Shown piece by piece: positions 13,239-21,146 of a DNA stretch of 21,198 nt (within the stretch, counting starts at the first letter, position 1; each line of letters starts with the position of its first letter). The notes below the pieces were generated by a model. That model was given only the letters and a program-made list of their open reading frames with translations. It was not told where the DNA came from and ran no database searches. The stretch is from an uncultured Paraprevotella sp. Its GTDB lineage: Bacteria > Bacteroidota > Bacteroidia > Bacteroidales > Bacteroidaceae. A program made the translations under genes and the position numbers. The DNA is taken from the NCBI GenBank assembly GCA_900766785.1, contig CAAFWT010000088.1:1-21198 (forward strand). Direction: 5' to 3'.

Positions 13239-14133
13239 GGCTTTCGGTTGCAGATGTGTTCTCAGGTGAATCCTCGGTCTCCTGTACTGTCTCCACCAGG
13301 CTGTCTTCTGGGGTGGGGTAATGGGCAAAGAAGCATCTGAACAGGAATACGCTTAAGGCTGTACTGCAGATAATCACTACCACGGACCACTCTGTGCCGC
13401 CCAGCCACTGGACGAGGGAGAAATCCTGGGCAGCATCGCCCATCACCCACATGAGCACCACACTAAAGGTATTGTTGAGTATATGCATCAGGATAGGTAT
13501 CACCGCATTGCCCGTTCGCCAATACACCAGACCCAGCAGGAATCCTATGCCTGCCGCAGCCAGTATCTGTGCAGGGTTTAAATGCAAGGCACCGAACAGG
13601 AAGGCAGAGATGCCGAGTGCAGTCCAGGGGTGTACCTTTCCTCTGAGCATGTTGCCCAGGAGAGATTCACGGAACACCAGCTCTTCCGCTATGGGTGCCA
13701 CCAGGGTGATAGCCGTTATGCCCAGCGGGCTCTTCATCATACCTTCCAATTCTTCCGTCATGAGGTCGGGCAGGCCGAGCATTTCTGTAAGCACATTCAG
13801 AGCCAGCACACCGGTCACGATGCCAGCTATGGCCCACAGGGAGTTCTTCCAGTCCACCTTGTGTACATCGATAGAGTCAGGCATGCGCACCAGCCTCAGG
13901 GGTTTATAGCATAGCCATGCGGCTATCAAATTGGAGAGGATTACAGACCAGGCCAGTGTGGCGACCGATCCGCCCGTGCCGTTCTCTGCCAGGAGACTGG
14001 GGTCCAGTGCCTCGCCTTTGGCTGTGCTTGAGATGTTCTCTACCGTGTTCACCAGCAGCATCAGGAAGCCACCTACTACCTGTGCAATCAGGAAGATTAT
14101 TACAGCCAGTAGAGGTCTAAAATACTTGTTCAT
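13231..14133 (-). CDS. CPBP-family intramembrane metalloprotease-like protein
   Basis: This polytopic membrane protein (300 residues from the ATG at 14133) carries the three motifs of the CPBP/ABI family (Rce1-like): EELVFR with Glu150, Glu151 and Arg155, FGALHLN with His184, and HILNNTF with His217 and Asn221. Hydrophobic segments occur near 6-28, 58-74, 98-118, 138-149, 168-182, 190-215 and 248-267. The acidic C-terminal tail (about 272-300) is probably soluble. Family members act as CAAX-type or intramembrane proteases, or as scaffolds; the bacterial substrate is usually unknown. A start at 14172 would add 13 residues, but a promoter-like TAACTTTA lies there, so 14133 is preferred. It is upstream of, and overlapping, the ferredoxin-nitroreductase gene. 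Confidence 0.9.
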   Translation of the reverse strand: MNKYFRPLLAVIIFLIAQVVGGFLMLLVNTVENISSTAKGEALDPSLLAENGTGGSVATLAWSVILSNLIAAWLCYKPLRLVRMPDSIDVHKVDWKNSLWAIAGIVTGVLALNVLTEMLGLPDLMTEELEGMMKSPLGITAITLVAPIAEELVFRESLLGNMLRGKVHPWTALGISAFLFGALHLNPAQILAAAGIGFLLGLVYWRTGNAVIPILMHILNNTFSVVLMWVMGDAAQDFSLVQWLGGTEWSVVVIICSTALSVFLFRCFFAHYPTPEDSLVETVQETEDSPENTSATESHE

Positions 14134-14159
14134 CTGCGATAGTTCTTGTTTAGGGTGTA

Positions 14160-14167
14160 TAAAGTTA
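14160..14167 (-). promoter_or_regulatory. Possible -7 element for the CPBP-nitroreductase pair
   Basis: The minus strand reads TAACTTTA, one base off TAnnTTTG, ending 26 bp before the ATG at 14133. No -33 TTTG stands at 19 bp. The gap between this gene and ispG (14134-14334) otherwise holds a pyrimidine-rich stretch (14193-14205) and no clear terminator. Confidence 0.35.
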
Positions 14168-14334
14168 CACATTTTACCTGGAAATCACTGCACCTTCTCT
14201 CTCTCCAGTGTGCAATTATCTTCTTCCTGAGCAGTGATGTCTGTGGTCTATATCCGTCGTGGTATGCTTAGGGTGATTCCTCTTCTCCGCCTCCCCTGCT
14301 TCCAGACGTCCTGTTCTGTCCGTCTCTTGTGCGT

Positions 14335-15765
14335 TCAGGATTCTGTGTCCTCCCTGATGAGTTGCAGCAGCCTGTCTACGGCCTCCTCCTCGGGGATATT
14401 CTTCTCCACGCACACTTTGCCGCGATAGAGTGACACCTTGTGTCTGGCTGCCCCCACGTATCCGTAGTCGGCATCAGCCATCTCTCCGGGTCCGTTCACT
14501 ATGCACCCCATGATGGCAATCTTCAGTGTGTTCAGGCAGGGCAACTCTTGGGATGCCTCCCGCACAGCATTCTTGATGCGTGCGATGGTTCCCTGCAGGT
14601 CATACAAGGTGCGTCCGCATCCAGGGCAGGAGATGAATTCGGTATGTGTGAAGCGTACCCGTGCCGCCTGCAGGATGCTATCGGCCAGGCGGGGCTGCTC
14701 TTGGCCCTTGTTGGTGATTACCAGGTCGGTAGCCAGTCCGTCTATCAGGGGTGCTCCTGCCGCCATGGCAGCCTTCAGCATCAGGTCCTCATCCTCCTCC
14801 TCGTTCAGCGAGAGTGTCATCACACCGTTCTCGATGGATGCCGTCTGCCGTAGTTGGGCACATTCATCCACGAAGCGCACCAGTTTGCGTGCTACGGGAA
14901 TCTCGCATTCGGGTTCTTCCGAGAGCGACACTCTGATGGTATCACCCAGTCCCTCGGTGAGCAGGGCACCTATGCCCACGGCACTTCTCACGCGTCCGTC
15001 CTCTCCCTCGCCAGCCTCGGTGACTCCCAGGTGCAGGGGGAAGTGCATGTCCTCGCGGTCCATCGCTTCCACAAGAAGGCGTACTGAGCGCACCATCACC
15101 ACCGTGTTGCTGGCCTTGATGCTCAGCACCACATCATGGAAATCCTCTTTTCGGCATACCCGCAGAAACTCCATGCATGACTCCACTATTCCCTCAGGCG
15201 TATCCCCGAAACGGGACATGATACGGTCCGAGAGCGATCCGTGGTTCACACCGATGCGCACAGCTGTATGATGCTCCTTGCAGATGGCCAGGAAGGGCCG
15301 CAAGCGTTCCTCTATCTTCTGCACCTCGGCAGCATATTCCTCGTCGTTGTAGGTCAGTTTCTTGAAGGTGCGTGCAGGATCCACATAGTTGCCCGGATTG
15401 ATACGCACCTTCTCGCAATATCTGGCAGCCACATCGGCCACGGCAGGGTTGAAGTGTACGTCGGCCACCAGTGGGGCTGTGATGCCCTCCTCTCTGACTC
15501 TGTTCCTGATGCGAGCCATGTTCTCTGCCTCGCGGGTACCTTGAGTGGTGAGGCGCACCAGCTCTCCTCCGGCTTCCACGATACGCTTAATCTGTGCCAC
15601 GCATGCCTCTGTATCATTGGTATCGGTGGTGGTCATCGACTGCACACGTATGGGGTTGTCTCCTCCTATGGCTATTCCTCCCACGTGAGCCACGCTACTT
15701 CTCCGGCGTGATGGGAAACCATTGCCGAGGTCGGCTGATGGGTTCTGTAGATTCTTATCTGCCAT
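14335..15765 (-). CDS. ispG: 4-hydroxy-3-methylbut-2-enyl diphosphate synthase, short-insert form
   Basis: IspG converts MEcPP to HMBPP in the MEP isoprenoid pathway with a [4Fe-4S] cluster. In this 476-residue protein a TIM barrel spans about 30-290 (IGGDNPIRVQSMTTTDT, VADVHFNPAVA, RIGVNHGSLSDRI, PLHLGVTEAGEGEDGR). The C-terminal Fe-S domain has Cys380 and Cys383 (ISCPGCGRTLYDLQ), Cys421 (MGCIVNGPGE) and Glu428. Between them is an extra segment of about 85 residues (295-378). E. coli IspG has 372 residues and no insert; I recall the Bacteroides and plant type at about 600 or more, with a complete extra domain. This form is intermediate, with the end of the insert (AARVRFTHTEFISCPGC) plant/Bacteroides-like. 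It is the last gene of the rpoN cluster, 22 bp after purE. Confidence 0.95.
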   Translation of the reverse strand: MADKNLQNPSADLGNGFPSRRRSSVAHVGGIAIGGDNPIRVQSMTTTDTNDTEACVAQIKRIVEAGGELVRLTTQGTREAENMARIRNRVREEGITAPLVADVHFNPAVADVAARYCEKVRINPGNYVDPARTFKKLTYNDEEYAAEVQKIEERLRPFLAICKEHHTAVRIGVNHGSLSDRIMSRFGDTPEGIVESCMEFLRVCRKEDFHDVVLSIKASNTVVMVRSVRLLVEAMDREDMHFPLHLGVTEAGEGEDGRVRSAVGIGALLTEGLGDTIRVSLSEEPECEIPVARKLVRFVDECAQLRQTASIENGVMTLSLNEEEDEDLMLKAAMAAGAPLIDGLATDLVITNKGQEQPRLADSILQAARVRFTHTEFISCPGCGRTLYDLQGTIARIKNAVREASQELPCLNTLKIAIMGCIVNGPGEMADADYGYVGAARHKVSLYRGKVCVEKNIPEEEAVDRLLQLIREDTES

Positions 15766-15787
15766 GGCCTTCTCTACCTCTTCGGAA

Positions 15788-16294
15788 TCAGTTGCACTTA
15801 TATTCGTACTTCACCTCGGCCAGGTCGCGGTTGGCCTTCTCTATCTTGGCTCCCAGTCCCTGCTTGTAGGCACGCAGTCGTGCAGCCACGTTCTCATCGG
15901 TGAGAGCCAGCATCTCCATGGCCAGGATGGCAGCATTGAGTGAGGCATTGACCCCTACGGTGGCCACGGGGATGCCAGGAGGCATCTGGATGATGGAGAG
16001 CATGGCATCCAGTCCGTCCAGCATTCCCTTGATGGGGACACCTATGACGGGCAGTGTCGTGCTGGCAGCTATCACGCCAGGCAAGGCCGCAGCCATGCCT
16101 GCTGCAGCAATGATAACCTTTATACCCCGGCTTTCGGCCTCTCGGGCAAACTGTTCCACGGCATCGGGTGTGCGGTGTGCCGAAAGGGCGTTGACCTCAA
16201 AGGCTATCTGTTGCTCATTCAGAAAGGCGAGAGCCTTCTCCATGACGGGCAGGTCGCTGGTGCTGCCCATGATTACACTTACTATGGGTTTCAT
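15788..16294 (-). CDS. purE: N5-carboxyaminoimidazole ribonucleotide mutase
   Basis: PurE moves the carboxyl group of N5-CAIR to give CAIR in de novo purine synthesis, working as an octamer in the cytoplasm. The 168-residue length is normal for class I bacterial PurE. Visible active-site motifs are MGSTSDLPVM (9-18), SAHRTP with His40 (38-43), AAAGMAAALPGV (63-74) and LDAMLSIIQMPPGIPVATV. No purK is nearby. The gene lies 35 bp after the PAP2-like gene and 22 bp before ispG on the same strand, so it is probably transcribed with them. Confidence 0.97.
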   Translation of the reverse strand: MKPIVSVIMGSTSDLPVMEKALAFLNEQQIAFEVNALSAHRTPDAVEQFAREAESRGIKVIIAAAGMAAALPGVIAASTTLPVIGVPIKGMLDGLDAMLSIIQMPPGIPVATVGVNASLNAAILAMEMLALTDENVAARLRAYKQGLGAKIEKANRDLAEVKYEYKCN

Positions 16295-16329
16295 CCGTAT
16301 CTTTTTATTTATGACAATCTATTTCCTTA

Positions 16330-16941
16330 CTATATGCCCCACACACCCAGACATCCGCATAGGATGCCCAGGAGGGTTCCTGCCAGTACCTGTCCCAGGG
16401 AATGTTGTCGCAGTATGGTTCTGCTGGTCATCACCAGTCCGCACAGCAGGATGCATCCGCACAGCCACCACATGGGGTTGAAGCCGAACAGTTGGGAGTA
16501 GACCACCAGAGCCCCTGTCACTCCTCCTGCTCCTGCCGAGTGTATGCTCACCTTCCATCTCAGGTTGACGAGCAGGCATGTACACTGAATGAGCAGACTT
16601 ACTGCCAGCACTGCCAACATGAAGCGCGGCAGGTGGATGCTTTGCATGATGAACATGCAGCACAGGTAGCTGCATAGGTGTATGGCATAGGGCACCAAGC
16701 GTTTGTGCTGATGCCGCAGTTCCTGGGTCTTCCATCCTCTGATGTGTCGGTAGGCATGGGTGCACACAGTGGGGAGCAGAACCGTGAAGAGGTACACCAT
16801 TCCCAGCACCCACAACTTGAACATCCAGGGGAAGATGCTCATATAGGTAAAGGCAAACAGGATAATAAACCCTACCAGTGGATAGTAAGTAGGGCGGAAG
16901 AGTGCCGAGAGCACTCGTGCTATGAGTATCACGGTCTTCAT
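16330..16941 (-). CDS. PAP2-like membrane phosphatase family protein
   Basis: This 203-residue protein is strongly hydrophobic with about five or six membrane segments (near 20-38, 41-60, 84-103, 106-125, 137-150, 156-171 and 182-200). Its conserved residues fit a divergent PAP2 active site: HKRLVPY (79-85) for motif 1, VSIHSAG (131-137) for motif 2 where typical members have PSGH, and SRTILRQHSLGQV (173-185) for motif 3. PAP2 enzymes dephosphorylate lipid phosphates such as undecaprenyl diphosphate or phosphatidate; the substrate here is unknown. Motif 2 is atypical, so catalysis is not certain. Its start overlaps the rpoN stop by ATGA (16938-16941), a sign of coupled translation. Confidence 0.8.
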   Translation of the reverse strand: MKTVILIARVLSALFRPTYYPLVGFIILFAFTYMSIFPWMFKLWVLGMVYLFTVLLPTVCTHAYRHIRGWKTQELRHQHKRLVPYAIHLCSYLCCMFIMQSIHLPRFMLAVLAVSLLIQCTCLLVNLRWKVSIHSAGAGGVTGALVVYSQLFGFNPMWWLCGCILLCGLVMTSRTILRQHSLGQVLAGTLLGILCGCLGVWGI

Positions 16942-18422
16942 CTTCTCATTCTTGCAGAGGGAATGTTCATCATGCCTCTGTATTTGGCTACGGTTCTTCT
17001 GGCTATGGGGAACCCTTTCTCGCTCATGAGTTCTGCCAGTCTGTCATCGCTCAGCGGGTGTGCCTTGTCCTCTGCATCCACCAGTGCACTCAGTTGGGCC
17101 ATCACCTCACGCTGCGTCAGTTCACCATCGTGGTTCCCTGTACTGCTCTTGCGCAGGAAGAACCATTTGAGTGGATACACTCCGAAGTTTGTCTGCACGT
17201 ACTTGCTGTTGCTCACCCTGCTGATGGTGCTGATGTCATATCCTGTGCGGTCTGCTATATCCTCCAGGGTCATGGGTCTGAGCATGCTCTCGTCTCCCTC
17301 CAGGAAGAAGTTTCTTTGCCATTGGATGATGGCACGCATGGTGCGTGTCATGGTCTCCCTTCGCTGTATCAGGGCCTGTATGAACATCTGTCCGCGCTCC
17401 ACATATCGGCGTGTGAAGTGCATCTCTTCCAGTTCCGAACGGCTCAGTTGCTTGCCTGTCTTCCTGTCATAGGCAGCCAGCCGTTCGGTGGCATCCTCGC
17501 TGATAGTCAGTGTGGGCAGGTCTCCCTCGTTGAGGGTCATGGTGATGTTTCCCTCCGAGTCGGTCTCTACGATAAAGTCGGGTGTGATGTGTTGCTCTGT
17601 GGAGTTGTCCTGTTCGCTCAGGGAGAATCCTGGGTGGGGATTCAAGCGCAGAATCTCTCGCTTCACTCCCTCCATGGTGCGCTCGTCCATGTGCAGTCGT
17701 TGCCCTATTCTGTCCCAACGCTTGTGCATGAAGTCGTCATAGCAGGAGCGGAGCACCTCGGTGGCCTCCTTACGGTAACGTACATGTGTGGCCCTTTGAA
17801 TCTGCAGCAGGAGACATTCCTGCAGCGAGCGGGCTCCAATGCCAGGAGGGTCGAACTGCCACAGGATGTGGAGCAGTTCCTCCAGTTCACGGCTGCTGGT
17901 AGGGATGCCCTGGTATATCTCGGCTTCGTCGGCCAGTTGTTCCAGAGACTTGGGGAGCATACCGTCCTCAGCCAGTGACCCTATGAGATACTCCATCACC
18001 TGTTCCTGATGCGGAGTGAGGTCATACTCGTGTATCTGGTCTTTCAGGTGGTCATAGAAGGAGAGTGTGGAGCGGTAGTCCATATTCTCGGGACGGTTAT
18101 TCCCCGAGGGGTAGTTGAGTAGGTGGTCGGGAATCTCGTCCTCGTTGCCGTAGTCTCCCATCCGCTCGTCTGTGCTCATGTCCTCGCCATCGGCCAGGCC
18201 ACTTGAGTCACTTCCTCCCTGCTCGGCGTTCCCTGCGTCGTCTTCATCTTCCCTTGAGTGCTCCAGCCATGGGTTCTCCATGCATTCGTTCTCCACCCTT
18301 TGCCGCAGTGCGTCCACGGGCAGCTCCGTCAGTCTGGCCAGAAGGACCTGCTGGGGAGCCAGTGTCTGCACCTGCACCTGCTGTTGGTTTAGCTGTTGGC
18401 TTAGTACGTTTTTCTGCTCCAT
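16938..18422 (-). CDS. rpoN: RNA polymerase sigma-54 factor
   Basis: Sigma-54 directs RNA polymerase to -24/-12 promoters and needs AAA+ activators. The 494-residue protein has all regions: a Gln-rich region I (about 1-55, QQLNQQQVQVQTLAPQQVLLARLTELP), an acidic region II (about 55-105), the core-binding region (about 110-290), a helix-turn-helix around 386-410 (LEDIADRTGYDISTISRVSNSK) and the RpoN box ARRTVAKYR at 474-482. The length is usual. No sigma-54 activator gene is in this window. It is first in a run with the PAP2-like gene, purE and ispG, and has its own -7 element very close to the ATG. Confidence 0.97.
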   Translation of the reverse strand: MEQKNVLSQQLNQQQVQVQTLAPQQVLLARLTELPVDALRQRVENECMENPWLEHSREDEDDAGNAEQGGSDSSGLADGEDMSTDERMGDYGNEDEIPDHLLNYPSGNNRPENMDYRSTLSFYDHLKDQIHEYDLTPHQEQVMEYLIGSLAEDGMLPKSLEQLADEAEIYQGIPTSSRELEELLHILWQFDPPGIGARSLQECLLLQIQRATHVRYRKEATEVLRSCYDDFMHKRWDRIGQRLHMDERTMEGVKREILRLNPHPGFSLSEQDNSTEQHITPDFIVETDSEGNITMTLNEGDLPTLTISEDATERLAAYDRKTGKQLSRSELEEMHFTRRYVERGQMFIQALIQRRETMTRTMRAIIQWQRNFFLEGDESMLRPMTLEDIADRTGYDISTISRVSNSKYVQTNFGVYPLKWFFLRKSSTGNHDGELTQREVMAQLSALVDAEDKAHPLSDDRLAELMSEKGFPIARRTVAKYRGMMNIPSARMRR

Positions 18423-18432
18423 AATACAGGTG

Positions 18433-18462
18433 CAAAGTTACAGAATAAAAACGGAACGCAAT
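18433..18462 (-). promoter_or_regulatory. rpoN promoter with a very short leader
   Basis: The minus strand has TAACTTTG (18440 down to 18433), the same -7 octamer as before cysS and the GH51 gene, with a weak -33 match ATTG (18462-18459) 18 bp upstream. Only 10 nt separate the octamer from the ATG at 18422, so the predicted transcript would have a leader of just a few nucleotides. The whole 58-bp gap after the GH51 gene is taken up by this promoter. Confidence 0.65.
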
Positions 18463-18480
18463 CCTGCGCAAAGCCGAAAA

Positions 18481-20934
18481 TCACTGAAGGCTCACGCTCA
18501 GGATGCTGATGCTGAAGGGCGGTACCTGGAATCGGATGGTGCTCTGGTCTGGTTCCACCTGTGCCTCCATCTGTTGGGGTGCCACCTTGAGTGGTTCCTG
18601 CATGGTGTTCTCGTCGGTGCCCTGTTCTGCCGCCAGACGTGTGATGGTGGCCTTGGTAGCATGCCCTCCGTTGAGGTGAAGCGTGCCTTCGGTGGCATCA
18701 TGACCCAGGTTGATGACCTTAGTGTACAATGTATGTGTCTTCTCGTCCACGGTGCTGTTGGAGTAGATGCCGTGCATATCTCCTCCAGTGAGCATCCCCT
18801 TGCACCATACCTTTCCGTCCACCATGCAGGTCACGCTGTCTCTGTCCACATCCACCTGCAGGGTGTACCACACTCCGTTCTGCACCTTCTGCTTACTCTC
18901 CCCCGACAGTTTCTCTTTTCCTCCGTTGATGGTCTGCTCTATGGCGCTCTGGGTGTTGTTCCATCCTCCCACGTTGAACCAGCAGTAGTTCTGTCGGTCA
19001 GTATAGTCAAAGAGCATCAGGAAGCCCTCGTTGCCACTGTCCTTGCGAGCCTCCACTCTCCATGAGTATCGGTCTCCGCTCACAGAGATGGGACACAATC
19101 TGGCAGTTCCCTCTTCCGATGAAGTTTGGGTGAAGGTTCCTTCCTGGTTTGTCCATGTTCCGTTCTGCTTGGGGAAGGCCGATGCCCATGCTCTGCTGGC
19201 CTCCACGTCCAGTGTGTCCCCGTCCACGATAACCTGTGCGTTGCGGAAAGAGGCTTGTGTGGCCCATGTGCCCACTCCCACCTGCACGGGATGCTTGCGC
19301 CGTAGTCCTGTGGGTCTGGGCAGAGTCCATTCCAGTCGGCTTCCCACCACATGAGTACCCACGTGACTGGGGAAGAGCTGCTGCACCCAGTAGCTGGGTG
19401 TGCCAAAGGCTCTGCCACTATTGAACCGTATCATATCGGGATGCCATTGGCTATGGTTTTCGTTGATGAAGATGGGCGCATAACTGCTCATCCTCACTAT
19501 GTCGGAGTTGTTCTCCATGCCCATCATGAAGACAGCTTCGCCCAGTGCTGCATTCATGTTACCATTCCGTCCGTAGTTCTGTGTTACGGCATATTCCCCG
19601 GGGTATATGATAGGTCCGTTCCGGTCATAGGAGTCAAAGCGGTGGTACTGTTCCACAAACCATTTGGGTGAGCGGTAATAATGTTCGTCCAGGATGTCCA
19701 CAGGGTGCTGGTTTCTCCATGAGGGTGCGTCCGTTCCCCAGCTCTCTACGTTTCCTATGCACTTGACTTCGGGGAATCGTGCCTTGATGGCATCGTAGAA
19801 CATGCGGTAGCGCTCGGGATAGTGGTCACTCTGGTCGGAGTTGTCCTCCATCCGGTAATTGTAGTTCTCGTTTCCTATCTCCACGTATGCTATGCCGAAG
19901 GGCTCTGGATGTCCGTTCTCTGCCCTCATCTTGCCATAGTGGCTGGTGACGGGCCCATTGGCATATTCCAGTGCTCCCAGACATTCGTCTATCCATCCCT
20001 GAAGGCTGTCCAGTGGTGTGCATCCGCCATGCCAGATGCCTACGTTGACCACATAAAGGGGCACTGCGCCCAGGTCCTCGCACAACTGCAGATACTCATG
20101 GAAGCCAAGTCCATCGGTGGAGGGGTATCCCCAGTTGGCATTCATGTGTCCGGGACGTCTTTCTATGGGTCCCACGGTGCGCTCCCAGTGCCAGGCGTTC
20201 TCGGGACGAATGTTTCCCTCCACCACGCATCCGCCAGGGAATCTCATGAAGGCTGGTTTCAGTGCTGCCAGCATCTCTGCCAGGTCGCGTCGGCATCCGT
20301 TAGGTCTGTCCTTGAATGTAGGTGGGAAGAGGCTTACCACGTCCAGCACCATCGTACAGGGTTTCTCTGCCAGCAGGACGAATTCTGCCTGTGGGTCATC
20401 GGCCTCAGCCGTGATGGTGGCTTCCAGATGACGCCATTTCTTGCTCGTCTTCCCTTTCAGTTCGCTGCTGCCCAGCACCTTCCCGTTACGGCTTCTCAGT
20501 TGTGCCGTCAGAGTACCCGGCTTTCCATCCTCAATGCGTATCCATGCCGACAGTTGGTATTGCTCACCGCGTTTCACGCCCATTCCCCAGTATCCGGTGT
20601 TGCTCACTCCGCCACCAGGAGCCTGTACCTGTACCCTCAGGGCCTGCTGCTGAACTTCATTGAGCATTCCCTCAGTGCACAGTTCCAGTTGGCTTTGCAG
20701 GGGCATCCATCCCTCAGGCTCTGTTTGGGAAAACTCCATGGAACGGTTGCGGATGAGTTCCGCATACAGTCCGCCATCGGCAGCATGATTGATGTCCTCA
20801 AAGAAGATGCCGTACAGTGTGGGACTCACCTCCACACGTTTGTCATTCAAGTCCACTTCTACGTGTACTTGGGCGCAGAGAGAGAGAGCTGTGCACAGCA
20901 AAGCCGTCAGTGCAGCAGGAATCCTTTTGCTCAT
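18481..20934 (-). CDS. Alpha-L-arabinofuranosidase, GH51, secreted
   Basis: GH51 enzymes release arabinose from arabinans and arabinoxylans. The 817-residue protein has a signal peptide with likely cleavage after Ala21, leaving Gln22 as the mature end. YGIFFEDINHAADGGLY (41-57) starts the catalytic fold; a carbohydrate-binding-like beta domain follows at about 75-205; the barrel continues with MRFPGGCVVEGN (230-241), acid/base Glu356 in VEIGNEN and nucleophile Glu447 in YPGEYAV. After the start of the C-terminal beta domain there is a jelly-roll-like segment (about 595-745, WRVEARKDSGNEGFLMLF and WYTLQVDVD) resembling LamG/laminin-type lectin folds, then the domain resumes. No SusC/SusD genes are seen nearby. 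It has its own promoter and is 58 bp upstream of rpoN. Confidence 0.93.
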   Translation of the reverse strand: MSKRIPAALTALLCTALSLCAQVHVEVDLNDKRVEVSPTLYGIFFEDINHAADGGLYAELIRNRSMEFSQTEPEGWMPLQSQLELCTEGMLNEVQQQALRVQVQAPGGGVSNTGYWGMGVKRGEQYQLSAWIRIEDGKPGTLTAQLRSRNGKVLGSSELKGKTSKKWRHLEATITAEADDPQAEFVLLAEKPCTMVLDVVSLFPPTFKDRPNGCRRDLAEMLAALKPAFMRFPGGCVVEGNIRPENAWHWERTVGPIERRPGHMNANWGYPSTDGLGFHEYLQLCEDLGAVPLYVVNVGIWHGGCTPLDSLQGWIDECLGALEYANGPVTSHYGKMRAENGHPEPFGIAYVEIGNENYNYRMEDNSDQSDHYPERYRMFYDAIKARFPEVKCIGNVESWGTDAPSWRNQHPVDILDEHYYRSPKWFVEQYHRFDSYDRNGPIIYPGEYAVTQNYGRNGNMNAALGEAVFMMGMENNSDIVRMSSYAPIFINENHSQWHPDMIRFNSGRAFGTPSYWVQQLFPSHVGTHVVGSRLEWTLPRPTGLRRKHPVQVGVGTWATQASFRNAQVIVDGDTLDVEASRAWASAFPKQNGTWTNQEGTFTQTSSEEGTARLCPISVSGDRYSWRVEARKDSGNEGFLMLFDYTDRQNYCWFNVGGWNNTQSAIEQTINGGKEKLSGESKQKVQNGVWYTLQVDVDRDSVTCMVDGKVWCKGMLTGGDMHGIYSNSTVDEKTHTLYTKVINLGHDATEGTLHLNGGHATKATITRLAAEQGTDENTMQEPLKVAPQQMEAQVEPDQSTIRFQVPPFSISILSVSLQ

Positions 20935-20967
20935 AATCGTTGATCTTTAGGTTCTTGTTTTGGTCAG

Positions 20968-20983
20968 AGTGGGTAATCCCACT
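20968..20983 (-). promoter_or_regulatory. Hairpin in the 5' leader of the GH51 gene
   Basis: AGTGGG (20968-20973) and CCCACT (20978-20983) form a 6-bp stem with a 4-nt loop. It would lie about 10 nt after the predicted transcription start and 34 nt before the ATG. It could protect the 5' end of the mRNA or be a repressor site; no direct evidence distinguishes these. Confidence 0.4.
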
Positions 20984-21000
20984 TCATATAGGTTTGCTTG

Positions 21001-21032
21001 CAAAGTTAACGTAAGTTAGTGGTACACACAAG
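21001..21032 (-). promoter_or_regulatory. GH51 gene promoter
   Basis: The minus strand reads TAACTTTG (21008 down to 21001), an exact TAnnTTTG, with a CTTG at 21032-21029 as a near -33 element 20 bp away. The leader would be about 60 nt. The -7 octamer is identical to those of cysS and rpoN. Confidence 0.7.
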
Positions 21033-21079
21033 AAACAAAAGGGTAAAAAATAACAGAGAACGGCTCTTGGTGGCTGTTG

Positions 21080-21093
21080 TCCTGACTTCGTCA
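21080..21093 (+). repeat. 14-nt inverted repeat, right copy
   Basis: TCCTGACTTCGTCA, identical to the minus strand of 103-116. It lies between the divergent promoters of the GH51 gene and the rightward gene, about 92 nt before the ATG at 21186. If the gene to the right is a transposase, this would be a plausible terminal repeat, but the match is short. Confidence 0.35.
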
Positions 21094-21116
21094 CTCAAAA
21101 AACACGTATTTTATAA

Positions 21117-21146
21117 CTTGTTGATAAACAACATTATGTATCTTTG
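21117..21146 (+). promoter_or_regulatory. Promoter of the gene leaving the right edge
   Basis: CTTG at 21117-21120 and TATCTTTG at 21139-21146 are 18 bp apart and fit the Bacteroidetes -33/-7 pattern. The expected start point, about 21151-21154, falls inside the palindrome at 21146-21169. Confidence 0.7.

Noticed and set aside
13239..13328. 30-residue N-terminal extension of the ferredoxin-nitroreductase
   Set aside because: It would lie inside the coding end of the CPBP gene, is rich in Arg and Pro, and precedes an ATG with the normal start of such proteins.
14216..14413. Minus-strand open frame of 65 codons at the end of ispG
   Set aside because: It mostly overlaps ispG in another frame, has biased composition and no start context.
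19822..20943. A 373-codon plus-strand frame opposite the GH51 gene
   Set aside because: It is the antisense shadow of a well supported GH51 coding sequence and shows no family features.
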